From Sorghum bicolor (lineage: Eukaryota; Streptophyta; Magnoliopsida; Poales; Poaceae), in NCBI RefSeq assembly GCF_000003195.3, contig NC_012877.2:15865344-15929343 (forward strand): a stretch of 64,000 bases of DNA, read 5' to 3'. Positions 1-12,011 of the stretch are shown one piece after another. The notes under the pieces were generated by a model. The model was given only the letters and a program-made list of their open reading frames with translations, did no database searches and had not been told where the DNA came from. The position numbers and the translations under genes were made by a program. How positions within the stretch are numbered: position 1 is the first letter of the stretch; the number at the start of each line of letters is the position of its first letter.

Positions 1-1882
1 TCCATCAACACCTTGGAGAGACGAGTCTCGACGATGATGGGATCGATGATCAGCGGGTAGCATCCGGGGTTGGGGATCCGATCCGGGTGGTCCTACCGAT
101 CGAACGTGATTGCGCTCTCTGACCATTTGAGGTATGAGGGCGCAGCTGTGCTGACTGCGCAAACCTCTCGGAGCTCGCGCTTCCTTTGACTCGCAGTGAG
201 GCGAGCCCCACGTCCCCCAAAGATCAAGAGGCAGTTCTTGACCCTGGGGAACCCTTCTCCGTGAGCGTCGTCGTCCTTGGGGGGCTCTTCAGCGCCCTCC
301 TTGGCTATGATGTCGGTATAGTACCGACGTAGGACAGTGCACTCCTCGAGGGTGTGCTTGGTTGGTCCCCTATGATAGGGGCATGGCTTCTTCAACATCT
401 CGTCGAAGAGGCCAGGGCCAGCAGGAGCCCGGTTGGGGTTCTTACGATCCGCCGTGGCGACCAGGTTGTCGTCCGACAGACCCTGCTTCCCCTTGCGACC
501 CTTTTTCTTCTTCTTAGGTTCACGAGAGGCCGACGCCTCAGTGGTCTCGGCCTTCTGTTTCCCCTTGGCAGCGCCATCGGAGAAAATGGCACCAACTGCC
601 TCTTCGCCTGAGGCAAAGTTGGTGGCAATGTCGACCAACTGGCTGGTGCTCGTGGGGGTCTTGCGACCGAGCTTGTGTACCAGCTCCTTGCAGGTGATGC
701 CGGCGATGAAGGCCCCGATGACGTCGGAGTCTGTGATGTTGGGGTGCTCGGTGCACTGCTTAGAGAATCACCTGATGAAGTCTCGGAGAGACTCATTGGG
801 CTTCTGCCGGCAGCTCCTGAGGTCCCACGAGTTTCCAGGATGCACGTATGTGCCCTAGAAGTTCCCGACAAAGATCCTGACTAGGTCAGCCCAGCCATGA
901 ATCATGCGCTCAGGGAGATGCTTGAGCCACGCTCTGGCCGAGTCAGCCAGGTGGAGTGGCAAGTTGCGGATGATGAGCAGGTCATCATCCGCTCCGCCCA
1001 GCTGGCATGCTAGGCAGTAGTCCGCTAGCCAGAGCACAGGGTTGGTTTCCTCTAAGTACTTGGTGAGGTTAGCGGGCTTTCGGAATCGGGCCGGGAACTT
1101 GGCCCTACGGATGGCCTCGCTGAAGACGCGGGGACCCGGAGGCTCCGGCGATGTGCTGCGATCGTGGTCGGGGTCGTACCTCCTGCCTCAGCGTGGTCGG
1201 TAGCGCCGAGACTCGGCCTCGTCCCTGTCATGCCGTCTGGCCTCGAGAGTGGCCCGAGCGTCCACATTGGTCTCGATGTGTTCATGGATAGATGGGGCCT
1301 TGTTGCCTCCTTACAGATTAGGGGGCGGCGGACCCTGCTCCGTTGGTGCCTTGTTAGGAGGGGGTTGATCCCCTGGGCGTCTCGTACCATGGGACTCTGA
1401 CACAGAACTCTCTGCGTTTTGTACCACGGCCTGCTCCAGGAGGCCACGTAGCCCCTGGCGCACCCTTCTCCCCTCAGGAGTCGACGGCGGGCATCGCTCT
1501 GAGGAGGAGTGCGGCAGCCATCACGTTCTGGCTGGCCGTGCTGAAGACTGGGGGATTGTCTCCCCCTCGTCCTCAATGATGCGGCGGTTGACGTCCTGGG
1601 CGCGGCGTCTAGCCTCGCCTCCATCCCCGCGGACAGACTGGTCTTGCACCAGGGTCAAGCGCAGTTGGCGGAGGCGTACACGCTCTTCTTCAAGCCTGGC
1701 CTCCAGCTCGTTGAGCTGCTTGAGGTCAGGGCGCCGTCCCTGTGCGGGGGCTGATGCGGCCCCGCATGCTCTAGCGTGGATCCTAGGAGTCGTGTTGGGA
1801 GGTGGAGTTGCGTTCCTCCGCTCAGAGGGCCCCGCACCCCCTTGAGTGTTGGGGGATGCCCCTCTAACCTCGAGGTTGAAAC
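1..1882 (-). pseudogene. Element A: gag to protease start, 3'-ward part of a Tat-like gypsy retrotransposon
   Basis: Read on the minus strand this encodes the middle and end of a gypsy gag and runs into the start of the protease at the window edge. Visible pieces are a capsid-like segment (855-1037, with LPLHLADSARAWLKHLP), a Lys-rich basic stretch, and a knuckle-like CPYH...H...EEC segment near 330-400. At the extreme left the frame reads toward KVLMD, the approach to a D-G-G aspartic protease site. Stops and frameshifts (for example after 1037 and at about 92) break the frame, so it is a relic. It is the continuation of the gag that resumes at 33001: removing element B and one duplication joins the two halves in frame (SRECF-NLEVRG). 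The rest of pol and the 3' LTR lie left of the window. Confidence 0.85.
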
Positions 1883-2587
1883 TGTTGATGCAAAAGCTGA
1901 TCTGCAAACACAAAGGGCTAATACCCGATTCAAACGTTAAGGCGTGCCAGCCGATTTGACCTTACTATCGGCAAAGGTGATAACTCGAATACTTTGGTCC
2001 CGACAACAGCGATGCACCCGGATGACACGGCCAAGAGGTATTCACGTGGAACTTGAGAATACGTTGAGCTTAAGTCGACGAACTCCTAAAAACTCGTAAT
2101 AAAAAGGAAAATATGACAAAGTCGTCAAAAAGTAGATGCTAGAATATGAGTAAAAACGTGTGTTTGATTGATTGATAGATGTGTATTACAAAGCCCGAGG
2201 GTCTACATTTATACCCTGCTCGAAAGAGCTACAACCAGACACGACTAGAATTTGAATTCCAAATTTAAACAGAATTCGTGTACAAAACGATTTAAATAAC
2301 TAGGGGAAACATAAAACTATCCCGCCATGACAGGCTGGGACACCACCACGGACCAATTGATAACCTCCAAGTCTTCCTTCCATGTCATCGGCAGACTCTC
2401 CATCGGCAACGATTAATACTGGCCATCGGCACAAACACATCACCACCATGGACTTAGCCACATTCAGTTGTCTCTTCATCGGTAACCACCCTCATCAGCA
2501 ACTCTCCTGCAGACCAATCACTATTGCCTTTTCTTGCCGATCTACACTCTACCGATCCTAGGTACGTGTCGAAAAATGGTGCCAACA
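1883..2587 (-). repeat. 3' LTR of element B
   Basis: It matches 32294-33000 end to end, starting TGTTGATGCAAAAGC and ending GGTGCCAACA on the plus strand. It carries six GCCGAT/ATCGGC hexamers. A TATAAAT on the minus strand lies near 2210, matching the promoter box of the other LTR. Confidence 0.95.
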
Positions 2588-2602
2588 CATGCCCCCCAAT
2601 TT
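2588..2602 (-). other. Polypurine tract of element B
   Basis: Directly inside the 3' LTR, the minus strand reads AAATTGGGGGGCATG before the LTR start TGTTGGCACC. A purine run here is the expected plus-strand DNA primer for reverse transcription. Confidence 0.75.
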
Positions 2603-2744
2603 TAGAGTATGAAATCATTAATGCTCCGAAATTTTCTGTAGTAATGATGCCTTTCCGCAATTAATTCTCCCAATTTGGTAACCGACAACCTTATTCTGAA
2701 CAACCTTGGTTCGATTCCTCCGCAGATACCTCGAAATCCTCAAC

Positions 2745-2954
2745 TCCCAAACGGACATCTCCACTTTAGATGTCCATCGGCAATGTAACCGTTACAGAAA
2801 CTTGCTGATGGACTGACCAGGACATCCTGTTCAGTAAAGCATCTTATCCCCCCCAAACGGATATCCCCACTTTATCCGCCCATCAGCAATATTACCGTTA
2901 CAAGGCGCTACCGATGGATCGACCAGGAAATCTTGCACAGTAAAATATCTCCAA
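2745..2954 (+). repeat. Diverged ~100-bp direct repeat upstream of the antisense gene
   Basis: Two copies, about 2745-2847 and 2848-2954, share the order CCCAAACGGA-ATC-CCACTTTA, CCATC-GCAAT, ACCGTTACA, GAC-TGACCAGGA or GATCGACCAGGA, and CAGTAAA-ATCT. They sit about 140-350 bp before the TATA box of the antisense PMD gene, so they may be duplicated upstream promoter elements. That role is inference. Confidence 0.7.
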
Positions 2955-3092
2955 ATCACGACCGCTTCCTGTCAAATCACCTGCACAATCCCTTGATTAC
3001 CGTGCGAATAGTTACCATATCTTCCTGAGTATCCTCAGATTTCACGGATACGGCGAAGTGATAAGCCAGATTTACCCCTGCCCATTGTGTCC

Positions 3093-3100
3093 TATAAATA
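3093..3100 (+). promoter_or_regulatory. TATA box of the antisense PMD gene
   Basis: TATAAATA occurs in the context TGTCCTATAAATAGTTCC, a canonical plant core promoter, 151 bp before the start codon at 3251. The leader between them is pyrimidine-rich. It faces away from the LTR and reads opposite to the retrotransposon's own genes. Confidence 0.7.
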
Positions 3101-3250
3101 GTTCCTTCTCGGGTACTCCTTCTCCATCGCATCATTTCACAGTTCCAACTCCACCTCCCTGGCGGCGGCGCTGTTCGAGATCTCCAAGAACTCCAACAAA
3201 GTTCCTCCTTCACCAACCTCGAAGCCTTCGACCATCCTTTTTGTGAGGAG

Positions 3251-6200
3251 ATGGCCATCAACTTCACCGTTCCTGAGGTTAGTTCTTCATTCCACCTCTT
3301 GTGCTTTTACCGCATCCCTGTTCATCCATTGTTTATTTTACTGAACATTTTTCTTTTCCTTTCTTTGTTATTCAAAACCATTAGGATCTGTCCAATAAAA
3401 TTGTCATCCCTACCGATCAGCACACCTTCAATGTCTTGGTCCGTTAGGGAATCCAGATCCCACCGATCTTATTAATGCAGAAACAAACAGAATCCCTTTT
3501 AGAGCCGAGAATTTTTCTTTAGATCTGTGGAAAGATACCTTCCGTTCCTGGCCCAGTCCTACTGTGGGATGGAAAGATTGGTTCTTGAGAGTTAGCCACT
3601 CAAATGAAGTCCAATGGGGTGAAAGAAAACTAGACCAATGCATCAGGATGTCCATTGCCGATACGCATAGGAATGAGTCATTCCTGATAGCTGCATCTTA
3701 TTTCTGGTCAGACACCCTTAATGCTTTTGCCTTTGGTCACGGCCCTGCTTCCCCTACACTTGCCGATGTGGTTATGCTCATCGGCCTAGATGTATCTTCT
3801 GCCGATAGCACTCACTTTTTTGATACCAAACCCAGTGCTAAGGTAGAAACTCGCTCCATCGGCAGTTGGTCAGGGTACATCCAAAAATACAAACGAACTG
3901 GTCCTGTTAACATAAAGGAACAGACCAGCTTCCTGAACATGTGGTTGGACAAATTTGTATTTTGTGGTCGATCGGCAGGACCAACTTCCGTTTACCTAGC
4001 AGCAGCAGAGAGATTAGCCAATGGTTGCCGATTTCCCCTTGGCCGATACCTACTCGGCGCGGCTTACCACCTTCTCCACCAAGTCATCAGGAAACTCCTG
4101 CTCGGTCAGTCCATCGGCAACTTGGGGGGTCCCTGGTGGTTTATCAATATGTGGCTTAGCCTCCACATGCACAAACACCTCGAGTTTGACCTTTTCGTAC
4201 AACATTTCCCAAGGGATATTACTGAGGATTATGAACTGGATGAGGAAGAATCGGCAACTCACCCTCCTCTAAACTTTGGCGAGGCTGTCATAGTTCTGCC
4301 CGGTACAGGGGGCAATGCAGACTAGGTCAGCCGATTCTTCCAAACCCTGTATGAAGGCTTGACCAGAGAACAGCGAGCATGGTTGCCCTATGACGATCCA
4401 GACACCATGTTTCCTTTGGTCTTCCATCCGTTCAACTATGCTCTCAACAAGGATCATGAAGTGATGATGGCACTGATCACCCCCAGAGCTATACCAGTAA
4501 ACTTCTTTGGCAGTGGGAAAACCTCCAACCAAACCTATGAGTTTTACAACCCATCGGCACTAGCCCATCAATTAGCTTTCGGCCAGCTGCCGATTGCACT
4601 CTGTTATGCCGATGTGATAAAACCCAGAGAAGCCATCACTAACCTCCTCGAGTGGATCCAAGTAGCCCAACTGCCATCGAGTGCCGATACAGATGCAGAT
4701 TTATCAGAGTGGATTCCGGCCGCCTTCATCACTCAAGTGTACAAACAATGGTGGGAGGAATGGAAGGAGCACTTGTTCTGCAAATCGGCCCTTACGTACC
4801 GCGGCATGATCGATCCTCAGTACAAAGTTCCCGATAATACCGTAAGTATTTCCAAACCGACGTCTCAATCCTTTCAATTCTATTTCCATCGGTAACTTAC
4901 TTTTTGTATTATATTGCAGGTTGACAACGTTCCCCCATCGGTCGGCAGGAGTGGCAAGCCGATTGATCTTTCCCCATCAGGCCCAATCTCTTCAATCGGC
5001 AACAATGCTTCCACTTTGGCCGTCATAATGTACCGAGGTGTGCGTCTGAAGAAAGTCACCACCAAGCGTCCGAAGACATCTCCATCGGTGGCTGCCTCTA
5101 CCTTAGCACAGGCCTTCAGGGTAATTATTCGGACTCTTTCATACCGATCTCATTCTCACATCCGCTACACTTGTACTCACAAATCCCCCTTTCTGTATCA
5201 GCACACCGGCACATCAGCAAAGACCAAAAGCACAAGTGCTGATGCCCCCCAGTCCAGTCAGCCGAAGAGGAAAGGTACCAAGAGTACCAAAGCACAAACA
5301 AAGCGCCAGGAAGTAGCAACGCCTCCTCCTCCCCCGGTATCTCCAATTCAAGTAGAATCTTCTCCCTCTTCTCCAGAAACACAGACACAGCAAGTACCAT
5401 CTCTCTCTCAGCCGCAAGAAACACCTCAAGTGGAAGAACCTCGACCAGAAGAACCCCAGCTAGAAGTACCTCAGCCAGAAGACATATCAGCTGATATAGG
5501 CGAGCAGACTACCGACCCAGCAGGATCAATCATATCATCGGTAGTTTCTTCGATCCAAACAAGCACTGCACCTCCTTAAGGTAACACACTTCCTATGAAA
5601 TCATTGCCGATGAACTCATTTCTTCTGTCTTACAATTATTTCTGTTATTCTTTCAGCTGACATAGTCCCATCAGCAACCCCAGCCGATCAGCCTGTAGTC
5701 CCATCGGCATCTTCCAATCAGAGGCGAGAGATTGCTTTGAAACAAGTAAGCCATCCAATCTCCATCAATATTACTCGTCAACACTTAATCATGAAATAAC
5801 TTACTGTATTTCTCTCTTAGGAACAGGATTCTCCCGATAGCCTGTTCTCCTTCGCCATCGACATCTCTGAAGACGAAGGTGAAGAAGCAAGCTCCTCTCG
5901 GGCAGTTGGGATCACATCAGCAGAAATTAGGGCGAATCTGGAAGAATTATCGGCCCTCTTTCACCAAGACACAACCCAACTGGTTGATGACTCCGACCCA
6001 GCCAAGGCTTTGTTCAAGACCCTTAGAGGCCAGATCCCTGCCGATGCTGAAGAAGTTCTCTTTCAAGCTGCACATCTAGAGAGCCGTCAGCTGCAGTATC
6101 AGAGGGCTTCCCAACGTCTTGCCGATAGAGCTGCCCATGCCCAGCTCTCTGAGGAGATGATGAAGGTGAAGCTCCTTGCCGATGAGAAGCACAAGAACAT

Positions 6201-6468
6201 CGGCATCTTAAAGTCCTCAGGAGATGCTCTGAAGCATAAGATTTCTGATCTGTCGGCAAAAAGAGAGGCCCTGTTGGCAGAACTTAAGCAAGTGGAAGAA
6301 GCCCTGTCCCAGGCTCAACAAGAGGAGAACCAGATGCCTGAGGTGATCAAGCGTCTTGAGCAAGAGCGAAATGTCCAAGCTCGCACGGCGCTACAGATGA
6401 AGAAAAAGTTGAAGCCGGTGGAGGGCTCTGCCGATGACGACATGAAGGAGATAGAGGAAGCCAACTAG
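3251..6468 (+). pseudogene. Antisense plant mobile domain (PMD) protein gene carried by element B, six exons, degenerate
   Basis: Model: exons 3251-3277, 3385-4841, 4920-5120, 5202-5580, 5657-5745 and 5821-6468. All five introns (75-107 nt) are GT-AG and keep the reading frame; a total of about 933 codons is implied. Exon 2 encodes a PMD-like region (GWKDWFLRVS, MWLDKFVFCG, AYHLLHQV, GGPWWFINMWLSLHMHK). Exons 3-4 encode a basic then Pro/Glu-rich linker. Exon 6 encodes a long Lys/Glu-rich coiled coil. PMD proteins such as Arabidopsis MAIL1 and MAIN act in genome stability and transposon control; the domain is often found in transposons. Three lesions are seen: a 1-nt deletion near 3440, an in-frame TAG at 4323-4325 and a TAA at 5577-5579. 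Introns survive because they are read only from the strand opposite to the retrotransposon genomic RNA. Confidence 0.82.
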
Positions 6469-6576
6469 ATCCGTCTGCGCGCCATATCGGCAATCCAGGC
6501 GCTGCTGAACACATGAGCTCTTCATCGGCAATACATCCTCCTCTCCCCCTTTGAACACTCTCAGTACCTTAGTCTA

Positions 6577-6662
6577 GCCGATAGGACTGTTATCGGCGTC
6601 TTTTAAAACACTGAGTTCAGCTCCAGATACATTTTGATCCAGCCGATAGGAATGTTATCGGC
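6577..6662. repeat. Twin 21-bp interrupted palindromes between convergent gene ends
   Basis: Copies at 6577-6597 and 6642-6662 have arms GCCGATA and TATCGGC around a 7-base centre (GGACTGT or GGAATGT). They lie in the 204-bp gap between the stop of the antisense gene (6468) and the stop of integrase (6673). Confidence 0.85.
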
Positions 6663-6672
6663 ACTTAAACCT

Positions 6673-8117
6673 TCATGCATCGACCCATATGCTGGGGTAG
6701 TACTTCTTTAGATATTTGCCATTTAATGCTCTGGGAAATTCAACTCCTTCGAGGGTTTCTAGAATATAGGCATTACCAGGAGCCGATCGACTTATCCGAT
6801 AGGGACCCTCCCAATTGGGAGACCACTTCCCAAATTTTGAACTTTTAGTCCCAATCGGTAAGATTAGTTTCCATACTAAGTCTCCATCGGCAAACTCCTT
6901 AGCCTTCACTATCTTATCATACCATCTGGCAACCCTCTTATTATTCTCTTCTATACTCATTAAGGCTCTTAGCTGATGTCCTGCTAGATCATCTAACTCG
7001 TCTGTCATCAAAGTAGCATAGTCATCGGTAGCCAATTGATCTTGAAAAGATAGTTGCCTAGACCCAGTCTTAATTTCCTAAGGTAATACTGCATCATGCC
7101 CATACACCAACTGATAAGGTGAAACCTTAGTCGATCCATGACAAGCCATCCGGTATGACCACAAAGCTTCGTTTAATAATGTGTGCCACCTCCTAGGATT
7201 TTCTTCAATCTTTCGTTTAATAAGCTTGATAATTCCTTTGTTAGATGCCTCGGCCTGCCCATTAGCTTGAGCATAGTAAGGAGAAGAATTTAATACTTTA
7301 ATTCTCATACCGATTGCAAATTCATCAAATTCTCCTGATGTGAACATAGTACCCTGATCGGTAGTAATTGTTTGAGGAATTCCAAATCGGTAGATAATAT
7401 GCTCTTTCACAAAATCAATCATATTGGCCGATGTAACTTTCTTCAAAGGAATAGCTTCAACCCATTTAGTGAAATAATCGGTGGCAACCAAAATGAATTT
7501 ATGTCCCTTGCTGGATGGCGGATAAACCTGGCCGATCAAATCAATAGCCCATCCTCGGAACGGCCAAGGCTTGATGATAGGATTCATGGCCGATGCGGGT
7601 GCTCTTTGAATATTACTAAATTTCTGACAGCCTTGACACCCTTTGAAATACTTAAAGCAATCCTCGAGTATAGTCGGCCAATAATACCCATTTCTTCTAA
7701 TCATCCACTTCATCTTAAAAGCCGACTGATGTGCTCCACATACCCCCTCAAGGATTTCTCCCATCAAACCCTTAGCCTCATCATCACCTAAGCATCTGAG
7801 AAGAATCCCATCGATAGTTCGGTAATATAATTCACCTTCAAGGAGCACATACTTGGTAGCTTGAAACCGAACACGCCTCTCAACTTTCTTAGATGGATCC
7901 TTCAAATAATCAATGATTTCTTTCCTCCAATCGTCGGCACCGCTTGCCGATATTACATTAATCACGGGCTGATATCCTGAGGCATGCTGAGCCAACCGAT
8001 TGGCCTCTTCATTATGCAATCGAGGAACATGCCCTAACCAGAAATCCTTGAATTCCTTTAACAGTTGCATACTCCTTTCATGATAAGTTATCAGGACTTC
8101 ACTTCGGCATTCATAGC
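6673..8117 (-). pseudogene. Element B integrase and end of second RNase H
   Basis: Minus-strand pol downstream of insertion D. It begins with the tail of the second RNase H (ECRSEVLITYHERSMQLL joins across D to the part ending near 26838). Integrase follows: an HHCC zinc-binding end with GCQGC (about residues 145-148 of the main open stretch 7078-8070) and a D,D-35-E core with D177, D238 (TTDQG) and E274 (GQAEASNK). The integrase C-terminal region lies in 6673-7035. One in-frame TAG at about 7078-7080 separates the two open stretches, so it is inactive as a single polyprotein. No chromodomain is seen, as expected for the Tat lineage. Confidence 0.9.
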
Positions 8118-11100
8118 TGTAACAGAACCGTCCAATTTATAAGAATTTAAGTGAATTAGCGACCACGAAGGCAGTCAAGCCAATGGACTTGAACCCATAT
8201 AAACCCGGTAGTCCGATGAAATCTCAAAAGACCTCGATTCAACCAACATACAACCAAGATCGTACATGATCAAGCATCACCATCACAGATTACAACATTC
8301 ATCACAGAACATAGTTTTACATCACATCAGAGTTTAAAGTGGTTATTACAAACCATAGCAGTAGCGGAAACAAAGTAGTTTTGAAACAACTCCAACTCAG
8401 TTTATGATACATGCCAGTTCCAAGGTCAAGTCCCAACAAAAGCACAACTGAAGATAAAGGAGGTGATCACGCCCATGATCTATTCATCATCCGCAGCCGG
8501 GTGATGACAGTTAGCACAGTAGCCGTGGTAAACGACATCCTCTGCAACAGGGGTAAATAAAACCCTGAGTATGAGAATGTACTCAGCTAGACTTACCCGT
8601 CAGAAACCAGAAATAAAGTGACACCAAGGAGTATGCAAGGCTGATCTTTGTGGACTGGTTTGACTCACCTTTTTGCATAAAAACCTTTGTTGTAAGTAAC
8701 TCATTTATCATATTTCAGCAGCAAGTTCAATAATTAGCAACTATCCACTAGATTAGCACCTGTTCTAAGCATACACTTGTGTATTTAAGCATTACAATAA
8801 TAATCATATCTAGATTATCACATAGCCATCATCATTCTCATCATAACCATTAAGTTTATTTAGTGAATTCTACGTTGCCGCTGCCCAAGTCAAGTTCTCA
8901 CTATCCGGGAGAGACGGCGATTCGAATCGATTCCTATCCAGCTGGAGGGGTATTCCTAACACTCACCCAAGCATACTTCATGACGGCAGCTCGGATTACC
9001 TTTAGCACAACTCCGGACCAATTCGCGGGTCCGTACGGCGCCGCACCCCCAGGGACCGCCAATCTGCCAGGGTCAGGACTCTAACCTGACACCTCGGTCT
9101 TACGCCATTGACTCCCCGCACATGAAGTATGCTTCGCGGGGTATCCTCTGGGTGTGCACTTGAACCGAACGGGGTATCCGGCTGGAGATGCACTCGTAGG
9201 CTTCGCGGTCGGAACGACTTATCCGGCCAACTAAGTGATAGGCATGCGTTCAACATGACACGGGGACGTACAGCGATTCGGTCCTTAAACGACACAGACG
9301 GGGATAGATTCACACCCAAGACCTCCATGCCTTGTTGCTGCACTATCATCATCCCGCCCGGTCTCAAGTTCATTATTAGCACATGGTTATTTTCCACGAT
9401 AGCAAATATAGCCAACCGTGATCATTGTCCACCTAACTCTCGCAGGTGACAGGAAATCACCCGGCTTCTACCGAGCTAAGCATTACTTCGATCCTGGACC
9501 TACTTCGGTAATGTTTGAGGTGGACAAGGTAGTCATTATGCAGCAAGGGTGTCATATCAACGCCTACCACTTAATGCAACAATATATAACCATAGTCATT
9601 TGATAGCTGAACATGATAATAAAATAGTAGGAGGCTTATAATGCTCCGGGGCTTGCCTTCAACGTAAGTAGAGGGACGATGGTCAGGGCACTCCGGCAAG
9701 TCCTCCTCCTCCTCAGCTCCTTGAGGTAGTCCCCCTTGCTGTCCTTCCGGCTCCGGCAGCTCGAACTCTAGCACCGTCACGCCCTTGGGTACACCTATGT
9801 ATGCATGACAAGGAGATGAATATAGAGAATGCACATATGATCCGTGATGTCATGATGAAGAACCAAAGGGACATAGACAAGGTATAACATGAGCATAACT
9901 TTCTAAGATTAAGTGAGTCATGGAAACAAGTAAGTGCATACTTCTTCTCTGGTAGAGAGACTAAATGGACAAGTTAAACAATTCCTAGTTACTCCTACTC
10001 AACCACTGATTTAGTAGACAAACCAACCAGTCACAAGTTTCTGTCGTAACTCAAGCATCTGTTAACCAAATTAAGCAAGTAAGCACTTTCTAGAAAGCTT
10101 AGCAAATTGCCTACAAATCACTTTTAAACATCCCAGGATGATTCCCAACCGAAATATGCTAAAACATACAAAGTTGGCTGGCTGCTCTGGAAATTCCAGA
10201 GAGCAAGCACTTTGCAGCAGCTACTTGAAATATGGATAACTTTCAAACTACTCAACCAAATGCCATGAAATTTGGATACAAAGTAGATCAGTAAGTTAGC
10301 TACAAGTTTTTTGTAGACAAGTTTCCCAGAAAATAAAATCTTTAATTAGTTCTCAAGCATTTGTTATCAGCTACACAGAAATGCTCTAGGAAAGGCATAA
10401 ATAGCCAAAAATAATATTTTGCACATATTGAGAATGTATCAAAAGGACAATCCAATTGCACCAGTAGCTAGAACATATCTAAGGAACACCAGAAAACATC
10501 ATGGCAAGGTCTAAAACCATTTCTATCATCACCTTTTCCATTTATTTAATTATTAAGGTGATTTAATGGACATGTATCCCAAGTGTTCCAAAACTCCTAA
10601 GAAAATTACAGCAAGCTACTTATGCTAACATAAGATTACTGTAAAATTTTCAGAACATTTGCACATACACATTGTGGTGTATAAAAAAATAACAAGCTAG
10701 TATAGGCATGCAAGGCATAATTGTGAAACCCTATCAAAAAGTGTCAAACAACAGATTTCAGATTTTTCCTAACTTTGTCTACATATAAGTACAACACTCA
10801 GCAAGTTTCATCACCAAAGGAGTTATAACTTAATTATTAAAAATACCACAAGAAACTCCTATTTAAGCAAGAATTATTTTTAACTCCTCGACCAGGCTTC
10901 CAAAAATCATGATAAATTTATCAGAGCCTACTCATAACATAAGTAACAAAACCCTAAATTTGCATGACCAGCAGATCAATAGATTTCAAGATATAAATAC
11001 CCACTAAAAATCCAAGATTAATTTATATCTATTTATTTCTGCAAAAACATGGCATATTTCATATTTTTATTAAAAACTAGACTCATGCTGGAACCTAGAA

Positions 11101-12011
11101 AAATTGGAATCACTTCATTTGGATCTCTAAAACTCGAGATATGAATTTTACAAAAACAGCACAGGATCTATAAACAGTGAACCAGAGGGGGGGAAACTGA
11201 GAGGCTGACACCCGGGACCCGCGCGTCAGTGAGACAGAGGCAGAGGAGATGCTCGTCGCCGGCGAAGCTCAACGACGACGAGGTCTCGGCCGGATCCAAG
11301 GGCATCTACGTGTTCCTCTCATCAAGGCGACTCTGTTGACCTACTTTACCCGCGCTCTACCGGACCCTAAGGTGCTCGCCGTCGGGAATGGCGGAGCGGC
11401 GGCGCTGCGCGGCGGTACGCCGGCGGATCCAGGCAATGGCGACGCGGTAGAGGTTCACGCCGAGTATCAGTGAACCAAAGGGAAGCGATAGGAACAAGAA
11501 TGGAGGAAAATGGTGGAGCAGAGAGGCCTGGCCACGTTGCCGGTGAGCTCGGGCGGAACTACGGCGAGGGAGAACGGCTCGGAGCTCGGCAATGCCGCCT
11601 TACCCGTGCTCGACAGTGGCCAAGGAGGTGACGCCGAGGTAGAGGAAGCTCTGGCGAGGCTTTTGGCGGGCTGGCTTGGCCGGAGACGGCGAGAAGAGCT
11701 CGGGCGATGCTGCCGTTCCACGACGGAGGTCGCCGAGGCGAAATGGAGAAGGGAGAGAGCGCTGGGGAGGCGAAATGAGGACGGCCGAGGCTCGGGGTGG
11801 CGTCGTGGCGTCCAAGTGAAGGTGCCGGGGCTGACAGGCGGGGTCGCCGTCGACGTACGGCCGCCACGGGTCGTCCACGCGTCGGCCGGCCGGCGACTGA
11901 CGAAACTGAATCGCACGATTCAGTCGTCGTCGACCGTGTCTGAAACCCAAAGTTCACCGACATTTTACTCTCAGCTCACTCGATGGTTTTGGCTGGGATT
12001 TGATCCTCTGG

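Noticed and set aside
3251..3475. 74-residue continuous ORF at the start of the antisense gene
   Set aside because: It reads through intron 1; the spliced model with exon 1 ending at 3277 fits the downstream frames better.
9002..9449. Overlapping open frames on both strands within solo LTR D
   Set aside because: No domain, and they lie inside a non-coding LTR.
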